Source: Fibrobacter sp. (GTDB lineage: Bacteria; Fibrobacterota; Fibrobacteria; Fibrobacterales; Fibrobacteraceae). From it: a stretch of 39,314 bases of DNA. Position 1 is the first letter of the stretch, and each line of letters begins with the position of its first letter. The position numbers were made by a program, and so were the translations under genes. The notes beneath the pieces are model-generated. The model had not been told where the DNA came from and made no database searches. It was given only the letters and a program-made list of their open reading frames with translations. The DNA lies in the NCBI GenBank assembly GCA_031271785.1, contig JAISUZ010000037.1:1-39314 (forward strand). Direction: 5' to 3'. This document shows positions 31,901-39,314 of the stretch, piece after piece.

Positions 31901-33565
31901 GTCGATGGATTTGATCATAAGCTGGATGTTTCTCATGCCGTTGAAGGAGTTCCAGCTCACTTCAAAATTTACGTTGATTTCTTTTCCTTTTTTCAGTTCG
32001 CTTTCCATCTTTCCCATTCCGAAAGCGATGGCGGAAAACGAGTGCTGCCGGTCTTGGGCGAGTTCCATTTGCAAGTGACCGCCGCGCACTTCCCGCACGC
32101 GGAGTAGTTTGACTTTCTCGGCGCGGAATACGGGGTAAGGGAAAGAGCCGCCGTAGGGTTCCATTTTTTGAAGGTGGTCCATGACTTCTTCGTTGAGTTC
32201 CGAGAGCGCGATGGGAATATCGTAATCCGTTGCGCTTGCGGAGGCAAAGTCGGGCGGTTCCTTTTTCGCAAAGTCAAGCAGAGAATTTCTTAAGGTTTCA
32301 ATGTTTTCTTTTTTCAAGTTGAAGCCGGCGGCATTGGCGTGCCCGCCCCAGCGAGAAAATAAATGACGGCATTCAAAGAGCGCTCTGTGCCAATTAAATC
32401 CGTACATCGCCCGCGCCGAAGCATGAGCGGATCCGTCCGGCTGAATCGAAAGGATCGCGGTCGGCCGCCCGAAATGCTGGGCGACTTTCGCAGCGACTAT
32501 GCCGATAACGCCCAAGTGCCAATTTTCGCCGTCCACCACAAGCACATCGGGAACACCGTTCGGGTAACGCGTTTCGACCCAATCCATGGTGGCTTTTGTG
32601 ATTTCGGTTTCTTTCTTTTTGCGGAGCGTGTTGAAGCGGTTTAATTCCTGAACGAGTTGTTTTGCTTTTGCCGCGTCTTCGCAAATCAGGAGTTCCATGG
32701 CAATGTCCGGTTTTTCCATGCGCCCCGGCGCATTCATTAACGGCGCGAGCCGGAACAGCACTTCCTGACCGCCGATTTGTTTGCGATCGCCGAGCTGTAC
32801 CTCGCAAAGCTCGCGAATCCCGGGCAATTTGCTTTGTTTGATTTTCGCGAGCCCGCCGCGAACGAGCAAGCGGTTTTCGGGACTGAGCGGCACCAAATCG
32901 GCGAGAGTCCCGAGCGCCACTAAATCCAAATAATCTTCCGCTCCGGGTATCGAGAGTTCCTGAAACAGCGCGCTTACTAATTTGTATGCAATTCCCACGC
33001 CGCACAAAAACGGGTTCGGGTAATCACAACTTTCCTGATGCGGGTCAAGCAACACCTCGCACGCCGGGAGACCGTCGCCGGAAGGCTGATGATGATCAAG
33101 CACCATCACCTGGATTCCTTTGGAATTCGCGTATTCGATTTCGGTGACGGCGGTAATGCCCGTATCAACCGTAATTAAATGCGTGACGCCGCTTTCATGA
33201 ATTTCATCAACGGCTTTTTGGGAGAGTCCGTAACCCGAATCAAAGCGGCACGGGAGTTTCCACGCGGCTTCGATCCCGAGTTTTTTGAGAGCGAGCACGA
33301 GAAGCGCGGTGCTTGTCATGCCGTCGAGATCGTAATCGCCGAAAATAAGGACGCGCGCTTTTGGGTTTTCCAAAATGCGACGTACATAATCCACCGCTTC
33401 TTTCATGCCGTTCATTAAGTAAGGGTCATGCTCAGGAAAAGAAGAAGTATTTAAAATCGAATAAGCTTCCGAGACGGAAGTGTAACCGCGGCGTACAAGC
33501 AAGCGCGCAATTAAATGAGGGATTTTGAGTTCGTTTGCAATGGTAGAAGCCGCTAATTCCTGCAT
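31898..33565 (-). CDS. recJ: Single-stranded-DNA-specific exonuclease RecJ
   Basis: 5'-3' ssDNA exonuclease of repair and recombination, 555 residues. DHH-family motifs: FGDYDLDG (76-82), TVDTG (131-135), LDHHQPS (155-161), then NAPGRMEKP and the DHHA1 motif GGHANAAGF. The C-terminal OB-like domain is present. The usual DYDVDG reads DYDLDG here, a conservative change. The start is eight bases after holB, so recJ probably belongs to the ftsX-envC-holB operon. Confidence 0.95.
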   Translation of the reverse strand: MQELAASTIANELKIPHLIARLLVRRGYTSVSEAYSILNTSSFPEHDPYLMNGMKEAVDYVRRILENPKARVLIFGDYDLDGMTSTALLVLALKKLGIEAAWKLPCRFDSGYGLSQKAVDEIHESGVTHLITVDTGITAVTEIEYANSKGIQVMVLDHHQPSGDGLPACEVLLDPHQESCDYPNPFLCGVGIAYKLVSALFQELSIPGAEDYLDLVALGTLADLVPLSPENRLLVRGGLAKIKQSKLPGIRELCEVQLGDRKQIGGQEVLFRLAPLMNAPGRMEKPDIAMELLICEDAAKAKQLVQELNRFNTLRKKKETEITKATMDWVETRYPNGVPDVLVVDGENWHLGVIGIVAAKVAQHFGRPTAILSIQPDGSAHASARAMYGFNWHRALFECRHLFSRWGGHANAAGFNLKKENIETLRNSLLDFAKKEPPDFASASATDYDIPIALSELNEEVMDHLQKMEPYGGSFPYPVFRAEKVKLLRVREVRGGHLQMELAQDRQHSFSAIAFGMGKMESELKKGKEINVNFEVSWNSFNGMRNIQLMIKSID

Positions 33566-33573
33566 TCCCGCTC

Positions 33574-34686
33574 CTACTTCCGAAGTACGCTTTCAAAAAT
33601 TTTTATGGCGAATACCTGAAGCGCGGCCATCGGCGCACTTTTCCGGGATTCTACCCGCGCGATGGTTTCCTGCGTTTGAATAAGAGCGCCGTTTAAGGTT
33701 TCCGCATCCAAAGAAAAATCCCACAAGGCGAGAGATTCCGAGAGTTCGCGGGCGCGCAACGGTTCGCCCGAAAGATACCGCACGGCATCGTTCAGCAAAA
33801 AGGAAATCACATCCAAAAGGAAAAGCGCGTCTTCGATTTCTTTTAAGTTTTCCGATTCGAGCGTAAAAAACAGTTCGGAATATTCTCTTTGAAGCGCGTG
33901 TCTTAAAAAATCACCGGCAAGAGTCACGAGCGATTCCCGGTAACTGCCGTAATACATGGCTTTTCCCGGAGAGCCGAACGCCATGCCCAAAATATCGGGG
34001 TCGGGAGCCTCTCCCGAAGTTTCCCGCACCGTTTGCTTCACTTCATCATCGGTCATGGACGGCAAGTGAAGCGTGATGCAGCGGGAAAGAATCGTCGGCA
34101 AAAGCCGTTCCTTATAAGACGTGGTAAGGATAAAATAAGTTTCTGGCGGGACTTCTTCGAGCGTTTTCAAAAGCGCGTTGGAGGCGGCTTCATTCATGCG
34201 TTCCGCTTCGGCAATAATCACACAGCGCACCCGGTCGCCTTTTAAACCGAAACGGGATGTCATGGCGCGGATCAAATCCACCGAAATAAAAGCGGCGGGC
34301 GTAATGTAATTCAGGCGGTACGGATTTTCCAAAATTTCTTTGGCGTAATGCGCTACATAATCGTCCACGGTTTTGGCGGTGGAACCGGCGGAAACTTCCG
34401 AGGCGCGCCTCGCGTTTGCTTCTTTGGACTCGAGCGGAATGACCCAATTCGAGACCGCTCCGGAATCCAATATCATTTTACAGCCGAAGCAATGACCGCA
34501 AGGGCGGTGCGATGCATCGGTACAGGAAAGAATGCGGGCTAAATCAAACGCGAGTTTCTTTTTCCCGACTCCCGGCGCGCCTTCTATGAGAAGCGCTTGC
34601 GGAAAGCGGGATTCTTCGAGTGCAGAAATCAAACTCTGCCGTTGTTTTTCCTGGGACTTCGGCCCTTGTAATTCAAACTTCATCAT
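33574..34686 (-). CDS. holB: DNA polymerase III delta' subunit (HolB-like)
   Basis: Clamp-loader AAA+ subunit, about 370 residues. Walker A GAPGVGKK (36-43), zinc-binding cysteines C55, C63, C66, C69 (CGHCFGC), SNALLKTLEEVPPET and the sensor-like PTILSRC are all typical. I place the start at the first of two adjacent ATGs (34686), overlapping the EnvC-like gene as ATGA; a GTG at 34701 is an alternative. A DnaX-like protein is possible, but the length and lack of long C-terminal extension favour delta'. Confidence 0.87.
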   Translation of the reverse strand: MMKFELQGPKSQEKQRQSLISALEESRFPQALLIEGAPGVGKKKLAFDLARILSCTDASHRPCGHCFGCKMILDSGAVSNWVIPLESKEANARRASEVSAGSTAKTVDDYVAHYAKEILENPYRLNYITPAAFISVDLIRAMTSRFGLKGDRVRCVIIAEAERMNEAASNALLKTLEEVPPETYFILTTSYKERLLPTILSRCITLHLPSMTDDEVKQTVRETSGEAPDPDILGMAFGSPGKAMYYGSYRESLVTLAGDFLRHALQREYSELFFTLESENLKEIEDALFLLDVISFLLNDAVRYLSGEPLRARELSESLALWDFSLDAETLNGALIQTQETIARVESRKSAPMAALQVFAIKIFESVLRK

Positions 34687-35915
34687 TTCCTGTTCAGCCA
34701 CTGCAGCGGATCAATCGGTCGCGTTCCTTCACTGACTTGAAAATACAATTTAACTCCGTTGAGAGAAGCGACATCGCCGACGACTCCGATTTCTTCGCAA
34801 TTCCGGACCTCGTCGCCTTCCTTGACGCGGATGGAACTTAAATGCCCGTAAGCCGAATAAACGCCGCCAGCATGCTGGATAAATACGGATGGTCCGCGGC
34901 CGTCGATTTCTTCAACCATCACCACGGTTCCTTTAGCCGCCGCCTTTACCGCCTGCCCGCGTTTCCCGCGAATCTCCACGCCGATATTTTTAGTTCTGAT
35001 GTGAAGCACCGCATGTTCCTGCAAGCCGTAACGGCTAATGACCGCGCCCGCAAGCGGCATGCATTTGGGCCCCACGACCGCCGGAGCGGCGACTTCTTTG
35101 GGTTCCGTTTTTCGAGAACCGGAGGAAGCCTGTTTTCTTTTTCGCTCCTCTTCGGCGCGCCGGCGCGCCGCTTCTTCCTCTTTGCGTTTCTTTTCGAGTT
35201 TTGCAATGAGGGCGATCATGGTTTTTTGATTGCGTTCAAATTCCCGAAGCGCCTGCTGCTGCATTTTCCGGTTGGTTTTCAGCGAATTCAAAACGGTATT
35301 TTGATTTCCGATTTGCTGTAAAAGTCCGCGTTCCTCTTCCGATTTTTTTTTCCGCAACCGCTGAATTTCGTTCAAGTGAGAATTTTGCTGTTTTTGTTTT
35401 TCCTGCCGCAGCCGCATTAAATTTCCTAAATGCTCCACTCGCTCCCGGTCTTCGGAAACGAGCCGCTTAACCATATAGGCGTGGCGTTCCGGGTTTTTGT
35501 TTTGGAGAAACAACTGGTATAAAGTTTCCCATTGTTCGCGCTGTCCCCGGATATAAAGTTCGCGAATGCGATTTTTCATGGCCGTCTGCTGCTCTTCGAT
35601 ACTTTTATTGAGCGAATCCAATTCATGCCCGAGAACCGTTAAGGCGGAATGGAGCGTGGTTTCGTTTTCGATCATCGCGGATACATATTCCCGCGTTTGA
35701 CTTAAATTCTGATCGAGAACGGAAAGCGTATGAATCACACCCTTTTCCTGATTTTCCAAAAGGCTCAGCTGTTTCCGGGTTTGAGTCAATTCCTTCTCAA
35801 TGTTTTTCAACGCCTGTTTTTGAGATTTGATTTGCGCGGCAGTACCGGGCGCCGCCCAAAGAGAAGCCGTGCCGAAAAGGAAAAGAAGGGCGAGTAACTT
35901 AATATTCCCGGTCAT
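34683..35915 (-). CDS. envC: EnvC-like murein hydrolase activator (degenerate M23/LytM)
   Basis: 410 residues: signal peptide (1-21), a long coiled coil (about 25-262), a Lys/Glu-rich stretch, then a C-terminal LytM fold (about 284-408). Metal-binding positions are lost: the usual HxGxD reads NIGVE (310-314) and the HxH-type end reads LYF (390-392), while H358 in YGHLSS remains. This matches EnvC, a non-catalytic activator of amidases driven by FtsEX. It overlaps ftsX by 17 bases, which supports the FtsX-EnvC pairing in division-site peptidoglycan splitting. Confidence 0.87.
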   Translation of the reverse strand: MTGNIKLLALLFLFGTASLWAAPGTAAQIKSQKQALKNIEKELTQTRKQLSLLENQEKGVIHTLSVLDQNLSQTREYVSAMIENETTLHSALTVLGHELDSLNKSIEEQQTAMKNRIRELYIRGQREQWETLYQLFLQNKNPERHAYMVKRLVSEDRERVEHLGNLMRLRQEKQKQQNSHLNEIQRLRKKKSEEERGLLQQIGNQNTVLNSLKTNRKMQQQALREFERNQKTMIALIAKLEKKRKEEEAARRRAEEERKRKQASSGSRKTEPKEVAAPAVVGPKCMPLAGAVISRYGLQEHAVLHIRTKNIGVEIRGKRGQAVKAAAKGTVVMVEEIDGRGPSVFIQHAGGVYSAYGHLSSIRVKEGDEVRNCEEIGVVGDVASLNGVKLYFQVSEGTRPIDPLQWLNRK

Positions 35916-36813
35916 GACGGCGTAAAAATCCCCGTACCGAACTGAAACTGGAAAACGCCGAGAACAAAGTTACGAGCAGCATTTGCAAAAATAAAATGGT
36001 GCCGAAGCCTCCCGTAAACGGGATGAGCACCGGCATCTGTTCCTGTAAAAAACCAATCAGAAAAAGCGCGACCACCGAAGCCGCGGTACTCCCCAAAAAA
36101 CCGAGCATCACGCCTTCCAGAACAAACGGGAAACCGATAAAAAACGAACTCCCGCCGGCATATTTCATATTCTCCACGAGCAACTTTCTCGAGAACAGCG
36201 AAAGTTTTACAGCATTTCTGATAATCAGCGCAACCGTAAAAAACATGAGAACGCTAATACAGGGGAACCAAAAAAAGAGGGTTGATTTCCACGCGTCCAC
36301 CCGTTCCACCCAGGAAAGCGGCGATTGCACCGCGTCAAAATCGTATTCCCGCAACAGAATTCCATGGACTTCATGAAACGAATGCAGCGTTTGGTAACGG
36401 GGGCGGAGCGAGAGCCGGAACGACGGCGGCAACGGGTTCCCGGAAACGAGGGCGAGCATTTCTCCGGAAAACTGCTCCTTAAAATCCCGGAGAGCCGTTT
36501 CCGGACTCACATACTCCACGCTGTCAATCTGCTTGATGCTTTGAAGCCGGAGGGCAAGCTGCGCGAGGGAATCCGGAGAAAGCGGTTCTTTCAAAAAAAC
36601 TTCGGCGGTATAAAGCGAACGCTCCATTTTTGTCGCCCGGAACATACCGAGTAAACCCACCAAACTCCCCGAAAGCAGCAGGGAACAGAGAAATACGGTC
36701 ATAAGCGACGGAGCTATCACCGTAAAATGCTGTTTCCATCCGCGGAAAGATTCCGTAATTAAGTAACCGATTTGACCGAACACATGCGGAATATAACTAT
36801 TTTTAACGGACAC
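35899..36813 (-). CDS. ftsX: Cell division protein FtsX
   Basis: Inner-membrane permease-like subunit of FtsEX, 304 residues. Four membrane helices: about 32-57, 178-198, 224-256 and 269-291, with an extracytoplasmic domain between the first two (EVFLKEPLS, QIDSVEYVSPETALRDFKEQ), the region that contacts EnvC. The ATPase FtsE is not adjacent, unlike the common ftsE-ftsX order, so it must be encoded elsewhere. Divergent from the YbbR gene with only 14 bases between starts. Confidence 0.9.
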   Translation of the reverse strand: MSVKNSYIPHVFGQIGYLITESFRGWKQHFTVIAPSLMTVFLCSLLLSGSLVGLLGMFRATKMERSLYTAEVFLKEPLSPDSLAQLALRLQSIKQIDSVEYVSPETALRDFKEQFSGEMLALVSGNPLPPSFRLSLRPRYQTLHSFHEVHGILLREYDFDAVQSPLSWVERVDAWKSTLFFWFPCISVLMFFTVALIIRNAVKLSLFSRKLLVENMKYAGGSSFFIGFPFVLEGVMLGFLGSTAASVVALFLIGFLQEQMPVLIPFTGGFGTILFLQMLLVTLFSAFSSFSSVRGFLRRHDREY

Positions 36814-36827
36814 TCCCTGAGAACCTT

Positions 36828-37778
36828 ATGAAACACCTTGGCTTAAAAATCGTTGCATTTATCTTCGGAATCACCCTATGGTTCTATGTGGCTTCCGGAC
36901 GCACTTATACTATTGAGCTTGAAGTGCCTCTCACTCTCGAGCGGATTCCGGAATCCATGGCGATCGCCTCCCGCCCGCCGCAAACTCTCCCGGTTCTTTT
37001 AGAGGGAAAAGCGCTTGATTTAATCCAAATCCGGTATTCCAAAACGAACACCGCCGCGATTGTTTTGGATCTTCACAACGCGGAACTCGGCACCGAACGT
37101 TTTGTAATCGGCAAAGAAAATTTCAACGCTCCGGATTTCCCCAAAGTAAAATTCGCCGGGCTCAATAATATCCCCTATCTCGAAATTAATTTCGACACGC
37201 GCATCACCCGCACGATTCCCATTAAACTCAACGCCGAATTCGAAGCGGCATCGAAATACACGATCGTTCAGGAACCGCAGATTTTCCCGAACGTCGTTCA
37301 AATTTCGGGAGCGCGCCAAGCCCTTTCCCGCATTTCCGAATTTCCCACTCAGAAAATCCGGTTCGACAATTTAAAGGAAAATGACACGCTCGCCATCGCG
37401 CTCGCTATGGAAACCCTTTCTCCGTTTATCTCTTCGAGCGACTCCGTAGTGAAAGCTGTTTTGGAAGTGCAGCTTTTGAGCCGGGCGGCTTTTGAAGGCG
37501 TTCCGGTAAACCTCATCGGCATTTACGATAAAAAAGAATACAGCCTCGTTCCCGCTACCGCTACGGTGGAGATCAGCGCCGGAGAAGGAATCCTTTCCAA
37601 TTTAACGCACCGCGACATTGACCTGTTCATTGAGTTCAACCGTTTCGCCGTAGAGGATGCCGACAAATTATCACCGACGGTACACATCAACTACCCGATT
37701 CAAAATTTCCAGATTCACCCGGATAAATTTGCATTGAAACACGAAACGCCGGCAGAAGATTCCGTAAAAGCGCCATGA
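36828..37778 (+). CDS. YbbR-domain protein (CdaR-like)
   Basis: 316 residues with one N-terminal membrane helix (about 5-22, ending LWFYVASG, a YbbR hallmark) and three YbbR-like beta domains outside the membrane. In Gram-positives the YbbR protein CdaR regulates the diadenylate cyclase CdaA, usually encoded next to it; no cyclase is in this window. It overlaps tsaD by ATGA. Confidence 0.83.
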   Translation: MKHLGLKIVAFIFGITLWFYVASGRTYTIELEVPLTLERIPESMAIASRPPQTLPVLLEGKALDLIQIRYSKTNTAAIVLDLHNAELGTERFVIGKENFNAPDFPKVKFAGLNNIPYLEINFDTRITRTIPIKLNAEFEAASKYTIVQEPQIFPNVVQISGARQALSRISEFPTQKIRFDNLKENDTLAIALAMETLSPFISSSDSVVKAVLEVQLLSRAAFEGVPVNLIGIYDKKEYSLVPATATVEISAGEGILSNLTHRDIDLFIEFNRFAVEDADKLSPTVHINYPIQNFQIHPDKFALKHETPAEDSVKAP

Positions 37779-38788
37779 TTTGGATGGGAATCGAATCCAG
37801 CTGCGATGAAACCGCTTGCGCCATTCTGCAAGACGATTTTCCGCGGCCGCGCATTTTAGCAAACGAACTCTACAGCCAAATTCGGGAACATGAAATTTAC
37901 GGCGGCGTCGTTCCGGAAATCGCCGCGCGCGCGCACCTCGAAAAAATCGCGGTGATCGTGAGGAGCGCGCTTCAAAAAGCAAATAAAACCCCGAAAGAAA
38001 TTCAAGCGATCGCCTACACGCGGGGGCCCGGACTCATGGGACCGCTTCTCGTGGGCGCTAACTTTGCCCGCGGGCTTGCGCGCGACCTCGAAATTCCCGC
38101 TTACGGCATCAACCATCTCGAAGGCCATATCGCAGCGGCGTGGCTTTTTGCCGAAACGCTCGAAGCTCCTTTTTTAACGCTCACCGTATCCGGCGGGCAC
38201 ACCGAACTCGTAGTGGAAAACCCGGGATTCCGTTACGAACTCCTCGGAAGAACACGCGACGATGCCGCCGGAGAAGCGTTTGACAAATGTGGAAAACTGC
38301 TCGGGCTCGGATACCCGGCAGGGCCGCTTATCGGCAAACTCGGGAAAACCGGCAACCGGAAATTCCACCATTTCCCGCGCGCGCTCAAGAACCGGGACAA
38401 CGGCGATTTTTCATTCAGCGGCCTCAAAACCTCCGTACTCCGCTACGTCGAATCCAACACACCCGAATTTATCCGCGAGAACATCCATGACATTTGCGCC
38501 TCGCTCGAAGACGCGATTGTCGATACCCTCGTGCATAAAGTGATCTGGGCGCTCAAAAAAACAGGACTCCGGAATCTGGTCGTGGGGGGCGGCGTCAGCG
38601 CGAACGCCCGGCTTCGGGAACGGCTATCGCATTATTGCGAACCTCGCGGTATCGGACTCCATTTTCCGAGCCCGCCGCTCAGCACCGATAACGGCGCCAT
38701 GATCGCCGCCGCTGCAATTCGGCGTGCGCGGGAACAAGCCTTATTGCAAAACAGCGAAATAAAACCGTGGATGCCCCTCGCCGACTAG
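37775..38788 (+). CDS. tsaD: tRNA threonylcarbamoyladenosine transferase TsaD
   Basis: 337-residue ASKHA-fold enzyme that makes t6A37 in ANN-decoding tRNAs, working with TsaB, TsaE and TsaC. Motifs: GIESSCDETA (5-14), the metal-binding NHLEGH with His114 and His118, SGGHTELV, FSFSGLKT, and the nucleotide site GGGVSANARLR with STDNGAMIA near the end. Full length. ATGA overlap with the YbbR gene suggests coupled translation. Confidence 0.96.
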   Translation: MIWMGIESSCDETACAILQDDFPRPRILANELYSQIREHEIYGGVVPEIAARAHLEKIAVIVRSALQKANKTPKEIQAIAYTRGPGLMGPLLVGANFARGLARDLEIPAYGINHLEGHIAAAWLFAETLEAPFLTLTVSGGHTELVVENPGFRYELLGRTRDDAAGEAFDKCGKLLGLGYPAGPLIGKLGKTGNRKFHHFPRALKNRDNGDFSFSGLKTSVLRYVESNTPEFIRENIHDICASLEDAIVDTLVHKVIWALKKTGLRNLVVGGGVSANARLRERLSHYCEPRGIGLHFPSPPLSTDNGAMIAAAAIRRAREQALLQNSEIKPWMPLAD

Positions 38789-38808
38789 CTTTTTCAAAAC
38801 TCATTCAC

Positions 38809-38822
38809 TATATTCTTACGCG
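38809..38822 (+). promoter_or_regulatory. TATATT box abutting the ATG at 38823
   Basis: TATATT at 38809-38814, eight bases (CTTACGCG), then the ATG. It lies in the 34-base gap after tsaD. Confidence 0.45.
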
Positions 38823-39263
38823 ATGAAGCGAGTTACCCGAAATACCCTCCGAAAAGCGACCGCACCCATGGCCGCCGGGTTCGCCTTTTTGCTGATCCTG
38901 TTTTCAAACGGACCCGCGCAAACAAACAACGAACTGCTCTTTAAACCCGAAGCGCGGAAAACACAAGTCCAGGCCGTGGACACCACACAAAGTAACGCCT
39001 ACAAATTCAGCGTCGATGTCTTCAGCGACGGCATCATCGGCGTCCCTTTTATCCTCCTTTGGGAAGCCGAAGACATTTCCAACGAAATGAAAGAACTCAT
39101 CTCTTCACGGAACTTCGCGAAAGACGAATTTTTCATGCAAAATATCGACCGCGAACAATTCGAGCAAGAACGCCTGCTCCAACTCTTTGAAGACAGAAAA
39201 CGGGAATACTTTCTGATTTTCCCCGAAGAAGCGCTCAAAGCCCTCGAAGACGAAGAACTCTAA
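38823..39263 (+). CDS. Small exported protein of unknown function
   Basis: 146 residues. Basic N-terminus followed by a hydrophobic stretch (about 16-28) ending near AQT, consistent with a signal peptide or anchor. The rest is rich in charged residues, with an acidic C-terminal helix (DREQFEQERLLQLFEDRKRE). I recognise no family. The frame is closed and codon use resembles tsaD, so it is probably real. Confidence 0.65.
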   Translation: MKRVTRNTLRKATAPMAAGFAFLLILFSNGPAQTNNELLFKPEARKTQVQAVDTTQSNAYKFSVDVFSDGIIGVPFILLWEAEDISNEMKELISSRNFAKDEFFMQNIDREQFEQERLLQLFEDRKREYFLIFPEEALKALEDEEL

Positions 39264-39270
39264 AACAAAC

Positions 39271-39314
39271 GGGCGTGCCCCGGCGCGTTCATACGCCGTC
39301 GGCATGAAAACCGC
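39271..39314 (+). repeat. Dispersed mosaic repeat, copy C, cut by window end
   Basis: GGGCGTGCCCCGGCGC (39271-39286) is identical to 30643-30658 and, as there, starts eight bases after a stop codon. The remainder runs off the window. Confidence 0.6.

Noticed and set aside
34683-35915. Active M23 peptidoglycan endopeptidase
   Set aside because: Three of the usual metal-site positions are replaced (N310, E314, Y391), so activity is unlikely and an EnvC-type activator fits better.

Overview
The window looks like chromosome from a Fibrobacter-like bacterium (Fibrobacterota). This is inferred from a tandem family of lipoproteins with long poly-serine linkers, a Gram-negative envelope gene set, moderate GC content, and the gene content as a whole. 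No rRNA gene is present to settle taxonomy.

The left part (1-3575) holds the start of an unidentified leftward gene, then NfnA and NfnB (electron-bifurcating NADH/ferredoxin:NADP oxidoreductase) and a pyruvate formate-lyase activating enzyme. The centre (3752-20945) is a complete aryl polyene (APE) pigment locus built as two divergent operons around a ~105-bp control region at 17483-17587. The leftward arm carries two acyl carrier proteins, a three-domain fusion (membrane part, AMP ligase, dehydratase), a glycosyltransferase, an LpxL-type acyltransferase, an MIO-type aromatic amino acid ammonia lyase, a thioesterase, a LolA-like carrier, an MMPL/RND exporter, a DUF3261-like lipoprotein, and the ketosynthase, dehydratase, ketoreductase and ketosynthase of the type II PKS. 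The rightward arm has an internally duplicated exported protein of unknown role, an O-methyltransferase, a short chain-length-factor-like ketosynthase homologue and a PlsC-type acyltransferase. The gene order follows apeE to apeR and apeB to apeD of the characterised proteobacterial loci. The lyase would make an aryl acrylate starter, the ligase would activate it, the PKS would extend and dehydrate it, the methyltransferase and acyltransferases would tailor and anchor it, and LolA, MMPL and the lipoprotein would move it to the outer membrane.

A bidirectional terminator separates this locus from thrS (21023-22960). Next come five tandem paralogous lipoprotein genes (23069-27695). Each has its lipobox cysteine at residue 23, a strong Shine-Dalgarno and its own GGCGGCTT..AAGCCGCC terminator; four of them also share a 5' hairpin next to the promoter.

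The right part (27890-39263) is housekeeping: a TPR/peptidase-MA protein, HemY-type protoporphyrinogen oxidase, tRNA-Leu(TAA), a small orphan gene, RecJ, HolB, an EnvC-like murein hydrolase activator with FtsX, a YbbR-domain protein, TsaD and a small exported orphan. Two genome-scale patterns stand out. A mosaic, hairpin-rich intergenic repeat family occurs at 198-352, about 3591-3710, 28916-29058, 30643-30920 and 39271-end. Several genes also have a TATATT box only 6-8 nt before the ATG, suggesting leaderless mRNAs.
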